A stretch of 27,669 nt of DNA from Polyangiaceae bacterium (GTDB taxonomy: Bacteria; Myxococcota; Polyangia; Polyangiales; Polyangiaceae): the NCBI GenBank assembly GCA_025936205.1, contig JAICTU010000046.1:1-27669 (forward strand). The letters run 5' to 3'. Both the position numbers and the translations under genes were made by a program. Positions within the stretch are counted from its first letter, which is position 1, and every line of letters starts with the position of its first letter. Below are positions 1 through 7,009 of the stretch, piece after piece. The notes beneath the pieces were generated by a model. That model was not told where the DNA came from, made no database searches, and was given only the letters and a program-made list of their open reading frames with translations.

Positions 1-13
1 CCGAGAGAGCGCG

Positions 14-475
14 ATGACCACCCTCATCCACGAGCGAGTGTGCCTGGCCCAGCGGGGGCAGAATCCGACCGTGATCGGTCGCATGGCGTCGGGCTGGGCG
101 GTGCTCGGGGACGCGCAGTTTCCGCGCGGGTACAGCTTGCTCTTGCCCGATCCGGTGGTGGGCAGCATCAACGCGCTCGCAGGCGCCGCGCGCGCGCAAT
201 TCTTGGCAGACATGGTCGCAATCGGGGACGCTCTGCTCGCGCTGACCGGCGCGTACCGGATCAACTATGAGATCCAGTGCAACAGCGACCAGGCGCTGCA
301 CGCGCACATTTTCGCGCGCTATCTCGCGGAAGAGGACGAGCGCCGCAAAGGGCCCGTGTGGATGTACCCAGCCTCTCAGCGGGCCTCGCAGCGCTTCGAC
401 GCCAGCGTCCACGGTGCTCTGCAGCGTGAGCTCGCCGAATGGCTGAGCCAGCGCGGCTGGCTGCTGCCAATGTGA
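14..475 (+). CDS. HIT-family protein (Ap4A hydrolase-like), degenerate histidine triad
   Basis: A 153-residue protein with the overall layout of the HIT superfamily: a beta-rich N-terminal half (about 17-50), a helix (about 57-78), then a strand entering the motif L-H-A-H-I-F-A-R (H96, H98, F100). HIT enzymes hydrolyse or transfer nucleotides from substrates such as diadenosine polyphosphates. Their signature is His-x-His-x-His, with the central His as nucleophile. Here the third His is Phe, so catalysis could be retained, altered or lost. The start lies only 13 bases into the window, so a longer N-terminus cannot be fully excluded, but the N-terminal length is normal for the family. No neighbour suggests a substrate. 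The family call is fairly sure; the enzymatic activity is not. Confidence 0.7.
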   Translation: MTTLIHERVCLAQRGQNPTVIGRMASGWAVLGDAQFPRGYSLLLPDPVVGSINALAGAARAQFLADMVAIGDALLALTGAYRINYEIQCNSDQALHAHIFARYLAEEDERRKGPVWMYPASQRASQRFDASVHGALQRELAEWLSQRGWLLPM

Positions 476-547
476 CTCGCTGACAGCCGGCGGCGCAGCG
501 TTTCGGGGCGCTCGCCGGGCGCGCGACGGGATTTTCCGGGGTACGCC

Positions 548-576
548 TTGACGGGGAGGGCTGCGCGCTGTATTAA
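548..576 (+). promoter_or_regulatory. Sigma-70-type promoter of the ArsR/SRPBCC operon
   Basis: TTGACG at 548-553, a 17-base spacer, then TATTAA at 571-576. This is close to the housekeeping consensus and stands out in GC-rich DNA. The predicted start of transcription (about 583) falls inside the first operator downstream, as expected for a promoter repressed by its own product. Confidence 0.8.
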
Positions 577-605
577 ACCAAAAGGTTAAGTAACCTGAAG
601 GTTAA
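574..605 (+). promoter_or_regulatory. Two tandem inverted-repeat operators for the ArsR regulator
   Basis: Two copies of the same short palindrome: AACC-AAAA-GGTT (576-587) and AACC-TGAA-GGTT (592-603). Their centres are 16 bases apart and both are flanked by TAA/TTA. They lie between the -10 hexamer and the ATG at 611, where a bound ArsR dimer would block initiation. GAAGG at 597-601, inside the second operator, is the only ribosome-binding-like sequence, so operator and ribosome site may overlap. Confidence 0.75.
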
Positions 606-610
606 ATACG

Positions 611-994
611 ATGCCCGCCCAAGCCCAGATTTCCGCGGATTCCTTGAGCGCGACGTTCGCCGCGCTGGCGGATCCCACCCGCCGGGCGATCCTGGCGCGC
701 CTCGCCGACGGCGAGTGCTCGGTGAGCGAGCTCGCGGAGCCTTTCAGCATGAGCATGCCGGCCGTGTCGAAGCATCTGCGCGTGCTGGAGCGCGCGGGAC
801 TGATCGTGCAGCGGCGTGATGCGCAGCGCCGGCCCTGCCGGATCGAAGCGGCGCCGCTGAAGCAGGTGTCGGAGTGGACGGAGCACTACCGGCACATCTG
901 GGAGGAGCGCCTCGACCGTCTGGACGCATACCTCGAGCAACTCACAACGAAGGAAAAGAGTCATGGTCGTCAGCAACGCAGTAAACCGCGATAG
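611..994 (+). CDS. ArsR-family winged-helix transcriptional repressor
   Basis: A 127-residue DNA-binding protein. The N-terminal segment F-A-A-L-A-D-P-T-R-R-A-I-L (about 16-28) and the recognition region M-S-M-P-A-V-S-K-H-L-R-V-L (about 46-58) are the standard ArsR/SdpR-like winged helix. No metal-binding Cys motif is visible in the alpha-3 or alpha-5 positions, so it is not an obvious metal sensor. It belongs to the widespread ArsR + SRPBCC pairing. The next gene starts inside it (963), a 32-base overlap in another frame, so the two are translated together. Two palindromes between its promoter and start codon suggest autorepression. The inducer is unknown. Confidence 0.9.
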   Translation: MPAQAQISADSLSATFAALADPTRRAILARLADGECSVSELAEPFSMSMPAVSKHLRVLERAGLIVQRRDAQRRPCRIEAAPLKQVSEWTEHYRHIWEERLDRLDAYLEQLTTKEKSHGRQQRSKPR

Positions 995-1460
995 TTTTCA
1001 GGTCAGCACGCCCTCGGACGACGAGATCCGCATGACGCGGCTCTTCAACGCCCCGCCGGAGCTGGTGTTCGAGGTGATGAGCCAGCCCGAGCACGTCAAG
1101 CAGTGGTGGGGGCGGCTGGGCGAGGGCTACTCGGTGCCGGTGTGCGAGATCGATCTGCGCGTCGGTGGCAAGTGGCGCTTCGTGAATCGCCATCCGCAGG
1201 GCGAGGTGTGCTTCTACGGCGAGTACCGCGAGATCAGCGCGCCCGGGCGGCTCGTGTTCACCGAGATCTTCGAGCAGTTTCCCGACGCGGTGTCGGTGGT
1301 CACCACCGAGCTGAAGCGCGAGGGCGGCAAGACGCGGCTCACGGCCACGGTGAAGTATCCGTCGCGCGAGGTGCGCGACATCGTGATGGGCAGCGGCATG
1401 GAACGCGGCGCCGCCGCCAGCTACGACCAGCTGGAGAGCTTGCTCGGCCGCTTGCAGTGA
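963..1460 (+). CDS. SRPBCC (AHSA1/START-like) domain protein
   Basis: A 165-residue protein of the SRPBCC helix-grip fold, Activator-of-Hsp90 (AHSA1)-like branch. Visible marks are R-L-F-N-A-P-P-E-L-V-F-E (about 26-37), Q-W-W-G (about 52-55), the D-L-R-V-G-G-K-W-R-F strand (about 64-73), and the long C-terminal helix ending in Y-D-Q-L-E-S-L-L. The fold binds hydrophobic ligands. AHSA1-like proteins paired with ArsR repressors are common but mostly without defined function. It overlaps the regulator gene and has an A/G-rich ribosome site just before the ATG (AAGGAAAAG, about 950-958). It is probably co-transcribed with the ArsR gene and may bind or process the compound that relieves repression. 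Confidence 0.88.
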   Translation: MVVSNAVNRDSFQVSTPSDDEIRMTRLFNAPPELVFEVMSQPEHVKQWWGRLGEGYSVPVCEIDLRVGGKWRFVNRHPQGEVCFYGEYREISAPGRLVFTEIFEQFPDAVSVVTTELKREGGKTRLTATVKYPSREVRDIVMGSGMERGAAASYDQLESLLGRLQ

Positions 1461-1495
1461 GCACGAGTGGGCTCGATCTGCCGCACGCTGCGCGA

Positions 1496-1517
1496 CGCCA
1501 GGAGGGCCCTTCTGGCG
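1496..1517. terminator. Palindromic hairpin between convergent genes
   Basis: CGCCAG (1496-1501) pairs with CTGGCG (1512-1517), and the enclosed bases contain the self-complementary AGGGCCCT, giving an almost continuous 22-base palindrome. It sits between two genes that converge (ends at 1460 and 1563), where a bidirectional terminator would be useful. There is no T-run, so the call is tentative. Confidence 0.4.
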
Positions 1518-1562
1518 CGCGACGGCGCCGCGCGGTCCCGAGCCCACTGATTGAACCCCGTG

Positions 1563-2576
1563 CTACGCCGACAGCACGCGCAGCGGCTGCCCCGCCAGGT
1601 AGGCCTGCACGTTGGCGAGCGCGTGCGTATAGAAGACGCGATACGTCTCTTCCGTCACGTAGCCGAGGTGCGGGGTGAGCACCGTGTTCGGCAGCTCGAT
1701 CAGGGGATGGCCGGAGGGCAGGGGTTCGCTGTCGAACACGTCCAGGCCGGCGCCGGCGATGGCGCGGGCGCGCAGCGCACTGACCAGCGCGCTCTCGTCC
1801 ACGAGCGGGCCGCGCGAGGTGTTGATGAGCAGGGCCGTCCGTTTCATGAGCGCGAGCTCGCGCGCGCCGACGATGCCTCTGGTGCGCTCGGACAGCACCA
1901 GGTGCAGGCTGAGCACGTCCGAGCGCCGGAAGAGCTCGTCGCGATCGACGAGCGAGGCGCCGGCAGCCGTGGCCCGCGTCAGCGTGAGGTTGGGGCTCCA
2001 GGCGATCACCTCCATACCGAAGGCGGCCCCGATGCGCGCGACTTGCGTGCCCAGCCGCCCGACGCCGAGCACACCGAGCGTCTTGCCGTTCAGGCCCAGC
2101 CCGACGGAGGTCTGCCAGCTCCCCGAGCGCAGCGCGTGGTCTTCCACGGGGATGTGCCGGGCCAGCGCCAGGATCAAGCCCCAGGTGAGCTCCGCGGTGG
2201 GGTAGGAGAGACCTTCAGTGCCCGAGACCGTGACGCCGAGCCGGGCAGCAGCGTGCAGGTCGATCGCGGCGTTGCGCATGCCGGTGGTGACCAGCAAGCG
2301 TAGCTCCGGCAGCTTGGAGAGCAGCGAGCCCGGGAAGGGTGTGCGCTCGCGCATGGCGACGATCACCTCGAAGGGGGTCAGGCGATCGGCAAGAGCGGCT
2401 TCATCGCTCAGGTGGTCGTGGAACACGCTCGCCTCGCTACCCTCGGGTAACGAACCCCAGTCGGCGAAGCGCCGCGCGACCCGCTGGTAGTCGTCCAGGA
2501 TCGCGACGCGGATCGGGCGCACGGCCCCCGAAGAGGCGCCCGGCGGAGTCGAGTGTCCCTTCAAGATGGACGTCAT
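1563..2576 (-). CDS. D-2-hydroxyacid dehydrogenase family protein
   Basis: A 337-residue NAD(P)-dependent oxidoreductase of the D-isomer-specific 2-hydroxyacid/phosphoglycerate dehydrogenase family, interconverting a 2-oxoacid and a D-2-hydroxyacid. The Rossmann motif G-V-G-R-L-G is at 171-176. The catalytic residues appear in family context: R255 (N-T-S-R-G-P-L-V-D), E284 (F-D-S-E-P) and H303 (T-P-H-L-G). The start at 2576 is preferred over an in-frame start 57 codons upstream because a purine-rich GGGGGAAG ribosome site precedes it. The longer version would also run into the divergent gene at 2720, and its extra residues look non-coding. There is no ACT domain, so it is unlikely to be a dedicated serine-pathway SerA. 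The substrate is unknown. Confidence 0.9.
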   Translation of the reverse strand: MTSILKGHSTPPGASSGAVRPIRVAILDDYQRVARRFADWGSLPEGSEASVFHDHLSDEAALADRLTPFEVIVAMRERTPFPGSLLSKLPELRLLVTTGMRNAAIDLHAAARLGVTVSGTEGLSYPTAELTWGLILALARHIPVEDHALRSGSWQTSVGLGLNGKTLGVLGVGRLGTQVARIGAAFGMEVIAWSPNLTLTRATAAGASLVDRDELFRRSDVLSLHLVLSERTRGIVGARELALMKRTALLINTSRGPLVDESALVSALRARAIAGAGLDVFDSEPLPSGHPLIELPNTVLTPHLGYVTEETYRVFYTHALANVQAYLAGQPLRVLSA

Positions 2577-2707
2577 TGAGCTTCCCCCAGGCCGATCATG
2601 GTGTTCACGCTGCTTGCCATACTGGAGCGCCCGCGGCGGCGCCAGCGCCGCGTGATTCTGAAACATCCGCGTTGCACTCCGCGCCCCGCTCGACCGGGCA
2701 GGCGTGC

Positions 2708-2713
2708 TAGAAC
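2708..2713 (+). promoter_or_regulatory. Candidate extended -10 of a leaderless transcript
   Basis: TGC-TAGAAC resembles an extended -10 element and ends only six bases before the ATG at 2720. Transcription would start at or next to the start codon, and no ribosome-binding site is present. No convincing -35 hexamer is seen. Confidence 0.4.
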
Positions 2714-2719
2714 TGCAGC

Positions 2720-3961
2720 ATGACGAGTGAGCTCGTGGAGCTGGCACACTCGAGCGCTGATGCCGTCACCTTCGAGTTACAGCTGCTCGAGTGGATGCAA
2801 CAGACGGTGGGCTGTGACGTGGCCTTCTTCTCCACGCGCGGCGCGGAAGCGCGCCCCAGCTCGCTGGGTCTGAACGAAGAGGTCATCGCGCGCGCCGTGC
2901 AGCGGGGAGCCGTGTACTTCGAGGAGCTGTTGCCGGTGAAGCGTGCGGCCCTCGCCGCGCGTGGTGTCGCGGTGGATACGCACGTGCTCGGCGAGCAGCG
3001 GGTGCGGCGCACGGCCTACTTCAACGAGCTGGCGCGCTCGGTGGGGCCGCGGCACACGCAGCTGATGGCGTATGTGCCGCTGCGCGGGCAGATCATCGCC
3101 GCGCTGATGCTGGGTCGGGCCAGTGGCGGGTTCTCCGCTGCCGATGTGTCGGCCGTGGAAGCGCTGTTGCCGGAGCTGGGCGTGGCGCGCGGCTCGTATG
3201 GGCTGCCGGTGGTGTTCGAGTCGCTGCGCAGGCCCGCGCAGTCCGCGCTGGCGCGCGGGCTCAATGCGCTGCGCGGGTATACGCTGCACGACGAGGTGCA
3301 GGTCGGCGACATGGTGGTGCGCGTGCGTGACCGCGCTGGCTATCGCGAGATGGTGGCGGCGCGCGGCAGCAACGAGCTGGTGTGGACGCGCGCGGCCCTG
3401 CGCGATCCGGGCGACTCGGGCTGGCCCTACGTGGAGCTGTTGCACCTGGCGGCCATTCAGGCTCGGGTTCGCTCGCGGGCTCTGTTCATCGGCTGTGGCG
3501 GTGCGGTGGCGCTGCGCCAGTTTGCGCGCGTGTACCCGGGGATGGCCCTCGATCTGGTCGAGCGCGAGGCTGCCGTGATCGAGCTGGCGCGCCGCTGGTA
3601 TGAGCTCGACGCCATCCCGAGGCTCTCGGTGCACGCCGCCGAGGGCTGCGCCTTTCTGGAGGGCGCGCCCGCGAGCCGCTGGGACGTGGTGGTGATCGAT
3701 GCTTTCGATAGCTCACAGAGCACGCAGGTCTGGAGCGCACCGGGGCTGGTGGCGTCGCTGCGGCGCGCTCTGTGTCCGGGCGGGGCGGTGGCTATCAATG
3801 TGATCGGTACGCTGGACGGCAACGGTCCCGTGCAGGAGCTGGTGGATGCATTGAGCCCGAGCTTCGAGGCACTACGCGTCGTACCGGTCCTGCACGCGGC
3901 AGAAAGGTATGCACCGGGCGCCCTGCGCAATGTGGTGATCGTCGCATCGCGCCGCGACTGA
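2720..3961 (+). CDS. GAF-like sensor fused to spermidine-synthase-like methyltransferase fold
   Basis: A 413-residue two-part protein not recognised as a named family. Residues 1-165 resemble a GAF-type sensory domain: an N-terminal helix with L-L-E-W-M-Q-Q-T-V-G-C-D, a beta strand Q-L-M-A-Y-V-P-L-R-G, then A-A-L-M-L-G-R with F-S-A-A-D-V at the end. Residues about 235-410 carry a Rossmann-fold, S-adenosylmethionine-type domain of the spermidine-synthase-like class: A-L-F-I-G-C-G-G-A-V-A-L (254-265), the acidic E281 after the second strand, V-V-V-I-D-A-F-D-S (around D327), and a final A-I-N-V-I strand. The glycine motif is a variant of the usual form. There is no evidence that it makes polyamines. 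It is single, between a divergent dehydrogenase and the folD riboswitch. Confidence 0.6.
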   Translation: MTSELVELAHSSADAVTFELQLLEWMQQTVGCDVAFFSTRGAEARPSSLGLNEEVIARAVQRGAVYFEELLPVKRAALAARGVAVDTHVLGEQRVRRTAYFNELARSVGPRHTQLMAYVPLRGQIIAALMLGRASGGFSAADVSAVEALLPELGVARGSYGLPVVFESLRRPAQSALARGLNALRGYTLHDEVQVGDMVVRVRDRAGYREMVAARGSNELVWTRAALRDPGDSGWPYVELLHLAAIQARVRSRALFIGCGGAVALRQFARVYPGMALDLVEREAAVIELARRWYELDAIPRLSVHAAEGCAFLEGAPASRWDVVVIDAFDSSQSTQVWSAPGLVASLRRALCPGGAVAINVIGTLDGNGPVQELVDALSPSFEALRVVPVLHAAERYAPGALRNVVIVASRRD

Positions 3962-3999
3962 ACCACCGCGCAGGTTTGGCGTCGGAGACGTGGGTGGTT
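3961..3999 (+). terminator. Stem-loop after the GAF/methyltransferase gene
   Basis: AACCACC (3961-3967) pairs with GGTGGTT (3993-3999), enclosing a smaller CGTC/GACG hairpin. It begins at the stop codon of the preceding gene and is followed by a short TTT/C stretch only, so it may be a weak terminator separating that gene from the folD promoter. Confidence 0.35.
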
Positions 4000-4027
4000 T
4001 CGCTGACCGTTCAGGTCGCGAGCCTGC

Positions 4028-4056
4028 TTGCGGCCCCGGCGCTGCTTTGGTAGCTA
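4028..4056 (+). promoter_or_regulatory. Promoter of folD riboswitch transcript
   Basis: TTGCGG (4028-4033), a 17-base spacer, TAGCTA (4051-4056). The predicted start of transcription, about 4062-4063, coincides with the first base of the riboswitch P1 helix, which supports both calls. Confidence 0.6.
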
Positions 4057-4061
4057 GCCGC

Positions 4062-4146
4062 CGTCGCTGTGACTGGCGCCGAGAGTGGATTGAACCACTG
4101 GCTTCCTAGGAGTGAAGCCAGCGATGTCACTGCCGCGCGCCTGGGC
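4062..4146 (+). ncRNA. ZTP (pfl-type) riboswitch upstream of folD
   Basis: The leader fits the ZTP/ZMP aptamer. P1 is CGTCGCT (4062-4068) with AGCGATG (4120-4126), 7 pairs including one G-U. It is followed by the conserved GTGACTGGCG (4069-4078), a P2 hairpin AGTGG/CCACT (4084-4099), and the 3' domain ending in GCGCCTGGGC (CCTGGGC at 4140-4146). ZTP riboswitches sense the purine-pathway alarmone ZMP/ZTP, which accumulates when 10-formyl-tetrahydrofolate is scarce, and switch on one-carbon genes such as folD. One oddity is an extra GGCTTC/GAAGCC hairpin (4100-4119) between P2 and the closing P1 strand, where a short G-rich joining sequence is usual. No T-run terminator follows, and the ribosome site GGAGGTG (4161-4167) is 14 bases downstream, so control of translation is more likely than attenuation. 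Confidence 0.85.
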
Positions 4147-4171
4147 TCGTATTCCATTCCGGAGGTGACCC

Positions 4172-5065
4172 ATGGCTATCGATCCCAAGCTTCCTTCCTC
4201 TGCTTCGACCCCGCGGCTGCTCGAGGGCAAGCCCGTTGCGGAGCAGGTCCTGCGTGATGTGGGGCGCCGCGTTTCGGCGCTGCGTGCGCGCGGTATCGTG
4301 CCGGGGCTCGCCACCGTGCTGGTGGGTGACGACGCAGCCAGTGCCGGCTACGTGCGCAAGAAGCACGAGGCGTGCGCGCAGGCGGGCTTTCATTCGGAGA
4401 ACATCCAGCTGCCGGCGAGCACGACGCAAGCCGAGCTGTCCGCCGTGATCGCTCGGCTGAACACGGATCCTGCCGTGCACGGTTTCCTGGTGCAGCATCC
4501 GCTGCCGCCCCCGCTGGATCTGGGGCGCGCGCTGCTGGAGATGGATCCGGGCAAGGACGCGGACGGGCTGCACCCGGAAAGCATCGGGCGTCTCGCGGCG
4601 GGGTTGCCCGGGCCGGTGCCGGCCACGCCCGCGGGCGTGCGCGCGATGGTGTTGCACTATGAGATCCCGACAGCGGGGCGTCACGTGGTGGTGATCGGGC
4701 GCGGGCCCACTCTGGGCCGGCCGCTCTCGCTGCTGCTCAGCGGCAAGGGCAAGGGCGCCGATGCGGCGGTCACGGTGGTGCATTCGGCCGTGCCCGATCT
4801 GGCTCGCTACACGCTGCTGGCAGATATCGTGGTCGCGGGGGTCGGCCAGCCCGGTATCGTGCAGCCGGAGATGGTGCGGCCGGGCGCGGTGGTGATCAGC
4901 GCCGGCCTCAGCTGGAGCGGCAAGCGCTTGCTGCCCGATGTGGCGGAGAGCGTGGCAGAGAAGGCCTCGTGGATCACGCCGCGGCTCGGCGGCGTCGGCG
5001 TGACCACGGTGGCGATGTTGTTGCAGAACACCGTGCAGCTCGCAGAGGGTCGAGCGGGAAGCTGA
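4172..5065 (+). CDS. folD: Bifunctional methylenetetrahydrofolate dehydrogenase/cyclohydrolase FolD
   Basis: A 297-residue cytosolic enzyme that converts 5,10-methylene-tetrahydrofolate through methenyl- to 10-formyl-tetrahydrofolate, supplying one-carbon units for purine and formyl-Met synthesis. Family residues are present: Y60-V-R-K-K64 (active-site Tyr/Lys), G-F-L-V-Q108-H-P-L-P, K-D-A-D131-G, and the nucleotide-binding V-V-I-G-R-G-P-T-L-G-R-P (173-184). The C-terminal L-G-G-V-G-V-T-T-V-A-M-L-L-Q-N-T replaces the usual P-G-G-V-G-P-M-T version. The N-terminus is about eight residues longer than in E. coli. The nucleotide loop has Gly where a Ser is usual in NADP enzymes, so cofactor preference is uncertain. 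The start has a strong GGAGGTG ribosome site. It is a single gene under a ZTP riboswitch, matching its role in replenishing 10-formyl-folate. Confidence 0.95.
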   Translation: MAIDPKLPSSASTPRLLEGKPVAEQVLRDVGRRVSALRARGIVPGLATVLVGDDAASAGYVRKKHEACAQAGFHSENIQLPASTTQAELSAVIARLNTDPAVHGFLVQHPLPPPLDLGRALLEMDPGKDADGLHPESIGRLAAGLPGPVPATPAGVRAMVLHYEIPTAGRHVVVIGRGPTLGRPLSLLLSGKGKGADAAVTVVHSAVPDLARYTLLADIVVAGVGQPGIVQPEMVRPGAVVISAGLSWSGKRLLPDVAESVAEKASWITPRLGGVGVTTVAMLLQNTVQLAEGRAGS

Positions 5066-5248
5066 GCCGTGCTGTACCAGAACCCGGCGCTCCATGACGG
5101 GCTGTTGCCCGCGTGGACTGGCGCGAGGGCGACATGCGGGGGCAGTCCGTTCACCTCCACCAGCGGGCGCCAGGTGTGTGTCTGTCGGGCGCGCTGAGCG
5201 CGGCCGATTCGGCCCGTGGGTCTTTCGAGGCTGACCCGCGAAATAAAA

Positions 5249-5275
5249 TGTCGATGGCGGTAGGTTGGCTCCGAC
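5249..5275 (+). promoter_or_regulatory. ECF42-like promoter (TGTCGA-N17-CGAC)
   Basis: TGTCGA at 5249-5254, 17 bases, then CGAC at 5272-5275, about 56 bases before the first gene of the DGPF/ECF42 operon. My recollection of ECF42 work in actinomycetes is that the group recognises a TGTCGA -35 and a short CGA/TC -10 in front of DGPF genes. The match suggests the sigma factor drives its own operon. Confidence 0.6.
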
Positions 5276-5330
5276 GTCTCCTCGAGCGCGCCGATCGGGG
5301 CGCGGTTATGGGGCACAAGGAGCCGAAGAC

Positions 5331-5732
5331 ATGAAATTCATTCTGATGATGAACGCACCACGAGGGAAGAGCGGAGACTGGTCCGTCGTGAACTGGACCA
5401 CGGACGAGCTGAAGGCTCACGTCGGGTTCATGGTGCGGTTCAACAAAGAACTTCGCGAGGAAGGCGTGCTGGTCGGTGCCGAAGGACTGGCGTCGCCGCG
5501 GGAGGCTCGCATCGTGCGCGCCGGAAAAGGGGGCGCGCCTGAGGTGACGGATGGTCCGTTCGCGGAATCGAAGGAGTTTCTCGCCGGCTACTGGATCGTG
5601 GACGTCGAATCTCCGCAGCAGGCCTACGCCATCGCGGGGCGCGCGTCGGCCGCGCCCGGCCCGGGTGGCAAACCCCTGAACATGCCGATCGAGGTGCGCG
5701 AGGTGATGAGCGGACCTCCCGTGGAGCCGTGA
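5331..5732 (+). CDS. DGPF/YCII-related domain protein
   Basis: A 133-residue small cytosolic protein of the YCII-like ferredoxin-fold family. It begins M-K-F-I-L-M-M-N-A and carries the family motif V-T-D-G-P-F-A-E-S-K-E (about 70-80), followed by G-Y-W-I-V-D-V-E-S. DGPF proteins are the usual genetic partners of ECF42 sigma factors; their biochemical activity is not established. The ATG at 5331 has a good AAGGAG ribosome site eight bases upstream; an in-frame start 22 codons earlier has none. Its stop codon overlaps the GTG start of the sigma factor (GTGA), so the two proteins are made together. Expression probably comes from the TGTCGA/CGAC promoter upstream. Confidence 0.92.
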   Translation: MKFILMMNAPRGKSGDWSVVNWTTDELKAHVGFMVRFNKELREEGVLVGAEGLASPREARIVRAGKGGAPEVTDGPFAESKEFLAGYWIVDVESPQQAYAIAGRASAAPGPGGKPLNMPIEVREVMSGPPVEP

Positions 5733-7003
5733 GCACCGGAGGGAACTCTGTCACAGGCGGGCATCTGCTGCGCGAGCTGGCGCCTCAGGTGCTCGCCGCG
5801 GTGGTGCGGCGCTACGGCGACTTCGCTGCGTCGGAGGACGCGGTGCAGGAGGCGCTGCTCGTGGCCGCGCAAAAGTGGCCCAGCGAAGGTGTGCCCGACA
5901 GGCCACGCGCCTGGCTGATCCAGGTCGCGGCGCGGCGCATGGCGGACCACCTGCGCACCGAGATCGCGCGCCGCCGGCGCGAGGCCAGCGTACTGAACGA
6001 AGCCACTCTACTCGCAGGCATCGCCGACGAGCCGGCGGCGCCAGCGCCCGATGCCGATCAGGAACCGGAACGAGAGGACACCTTGCTGCTGCTGTTCATG
6101 TGCTGTCACCCCGCCCTCACGCGGTCCTCGGCGATCGCGCTGACCCTGCGCGCGGTGGGCGGCCTCACGACGGCGGAGATTGCGCACGCCTTTCTCGTGC
6201 CCGAGCCCACCATGGCCCAGCGCATCAGCCGCGCCAAGCAGCTGATCAAGAAGTCGGGCGTCAGCTTTCGCATGCCCAGCGAGGGCGAGCGCGACGAGCG
6301 GCTGGAAGCGGTGCTGCACGTGCTGTACCTGATCTTCAACGAGGGGTACGCGAGCAGCAGCGGCACGAGCTTGCAGCGGGTGGACCTGGCGAGCGAGGCG
6401 ATCCGGCTGGCGCGCGCGGTGCGGCAGCTGCTGCCGGAAGACGGCGAGGTCGGTGGCCTGCTGGCGCTGATGTTGCTCACCGATGCGCGGCGCCAGGCGC
6501 GCAGTGGTCCGGAGGGAGAGATCATCCCGCTCTACGAGCAGGACCGCACCCTCTGGGAGCGGGAGGCGATCCGTGAAGGTGTGGCGTTGATCAGCGAGAT
6601 GCTGGCGCGCGGCGCCGTCGGCCCGTATCAGCTGCAGGCGGCGATCGCGGCCGTGCACGATCAAGCCTCTCGCGCCGAAGACACCGATTGGCCCCAGATC
6701 CACGCCCTCTATGGCCTCCTGGAGCGCATGTCCGACAATCCGATGGTCACGCTCAACCGGGCCGTGGCCGCGGCCATGGTGCACGGTCCGGCGCACGGGC
6801 TCGAGCTGCTGGAGCCGCTCGACCGCGACACGCGGCTTGCCGGTCACCACCGTCTCGCCGCGGTACGTGCGCACCTGTACGAGAAGCTGGGCGACAACGA
6901 AGCCGCCATCGCGCAGTACCGCCTGGCCGCCGACCGTACCTCCAGCATTCCCGAACGGAACTACCTGCTGCTCAAGGCGGCCCGGCTGGGGCGACCGAAC
7001 TGA
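5729..7003 (+). CDS. ECF42-type RNA polymerase sigma factor with C-terminal helical-repeat extension
   Basis: A 424-residue sigma factor, about twice the length of an ordinary ECF factor. Region 2 is about residues 10-80 (Y-G-D-F-A-A-S-E-D-A-V-Q-E-A, then P-R-A-W-L-I-Q-V-A-A-R-R). Region 4 is about 125-185 (L-T-R-S-S-A-I-A-L-T-L-R-A-V-G-G-L-T-T-A-E-I-A-H-A-F, then M-A-Q-R-I-S-R-A-K). The remainder is helical, with tetratricopeptide-like pieces near the end (Y-E-K-L-G-D-N-E-A-A-I-A-Q-Y-R-L-A). This architecture and the adjacent DGPF gene define group ECF42, which has no anti-sigma partner; the C-terminal extension is thought to be needed for activity. The GTG start overlaps the preceding stop codon. 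No anti-sigma gene is nearby, in keeping with the group. Confidence 0.92.
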   Translation: MSTGGNSVTGGHLLRELAPQVLAAVVRRYGDFAASEDAVQEALLVAAQKWPSEGVPDRPRAWLIQVAARRMADHLRTEIARRRREASVLNEATLLAGIADEPAAPAPDADQEPEREDTLLLLFMCCHPALTRSSAIALTLRAVGGLTTAEIAHAFLVPEPTMAQRISRAKQLIKKSGVSFRMPSEGERDERLEAVLHVLYLIFNEGYASSSGTSLQRVDLASEAIRLARAVRQLLPEDGEVGGLLALMLLTDARRQARSGPEGEIIPLYEQDRTLWEREAIREGVALISEMLARGAVGPYQLQAAIAAVHDQASRAEDTDWPQIHALYGLLERMSDNPMVTLNRAVAAAMVHGPAHGLELLEPLDRDTRLAGHHRLAAVRAHLYEKLGDNEAAIAQYRLAADRTSSIPERNYLLLKAARLGRPN

Positions 7004-7009
7004 CGCAGT

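Noticed and set aside
1496..1511. 16-base match between 1496-1511 and 25584-25599
   Set aside because: A GC-rich 16-mer match in 27 kb can arise by chance and the flanks share nothing else.
4060..4140. tRNA-like arms on the minus strand (a GGTTCAATCC T-arm-like hairpin and an eight-base anticodon-like loop)
   Set aside because: Both loops have the wrong size, there is no acceptor stem with proper spacing, and the same bases on the plus strand give a complete ZTP riboswitch in front of folD.
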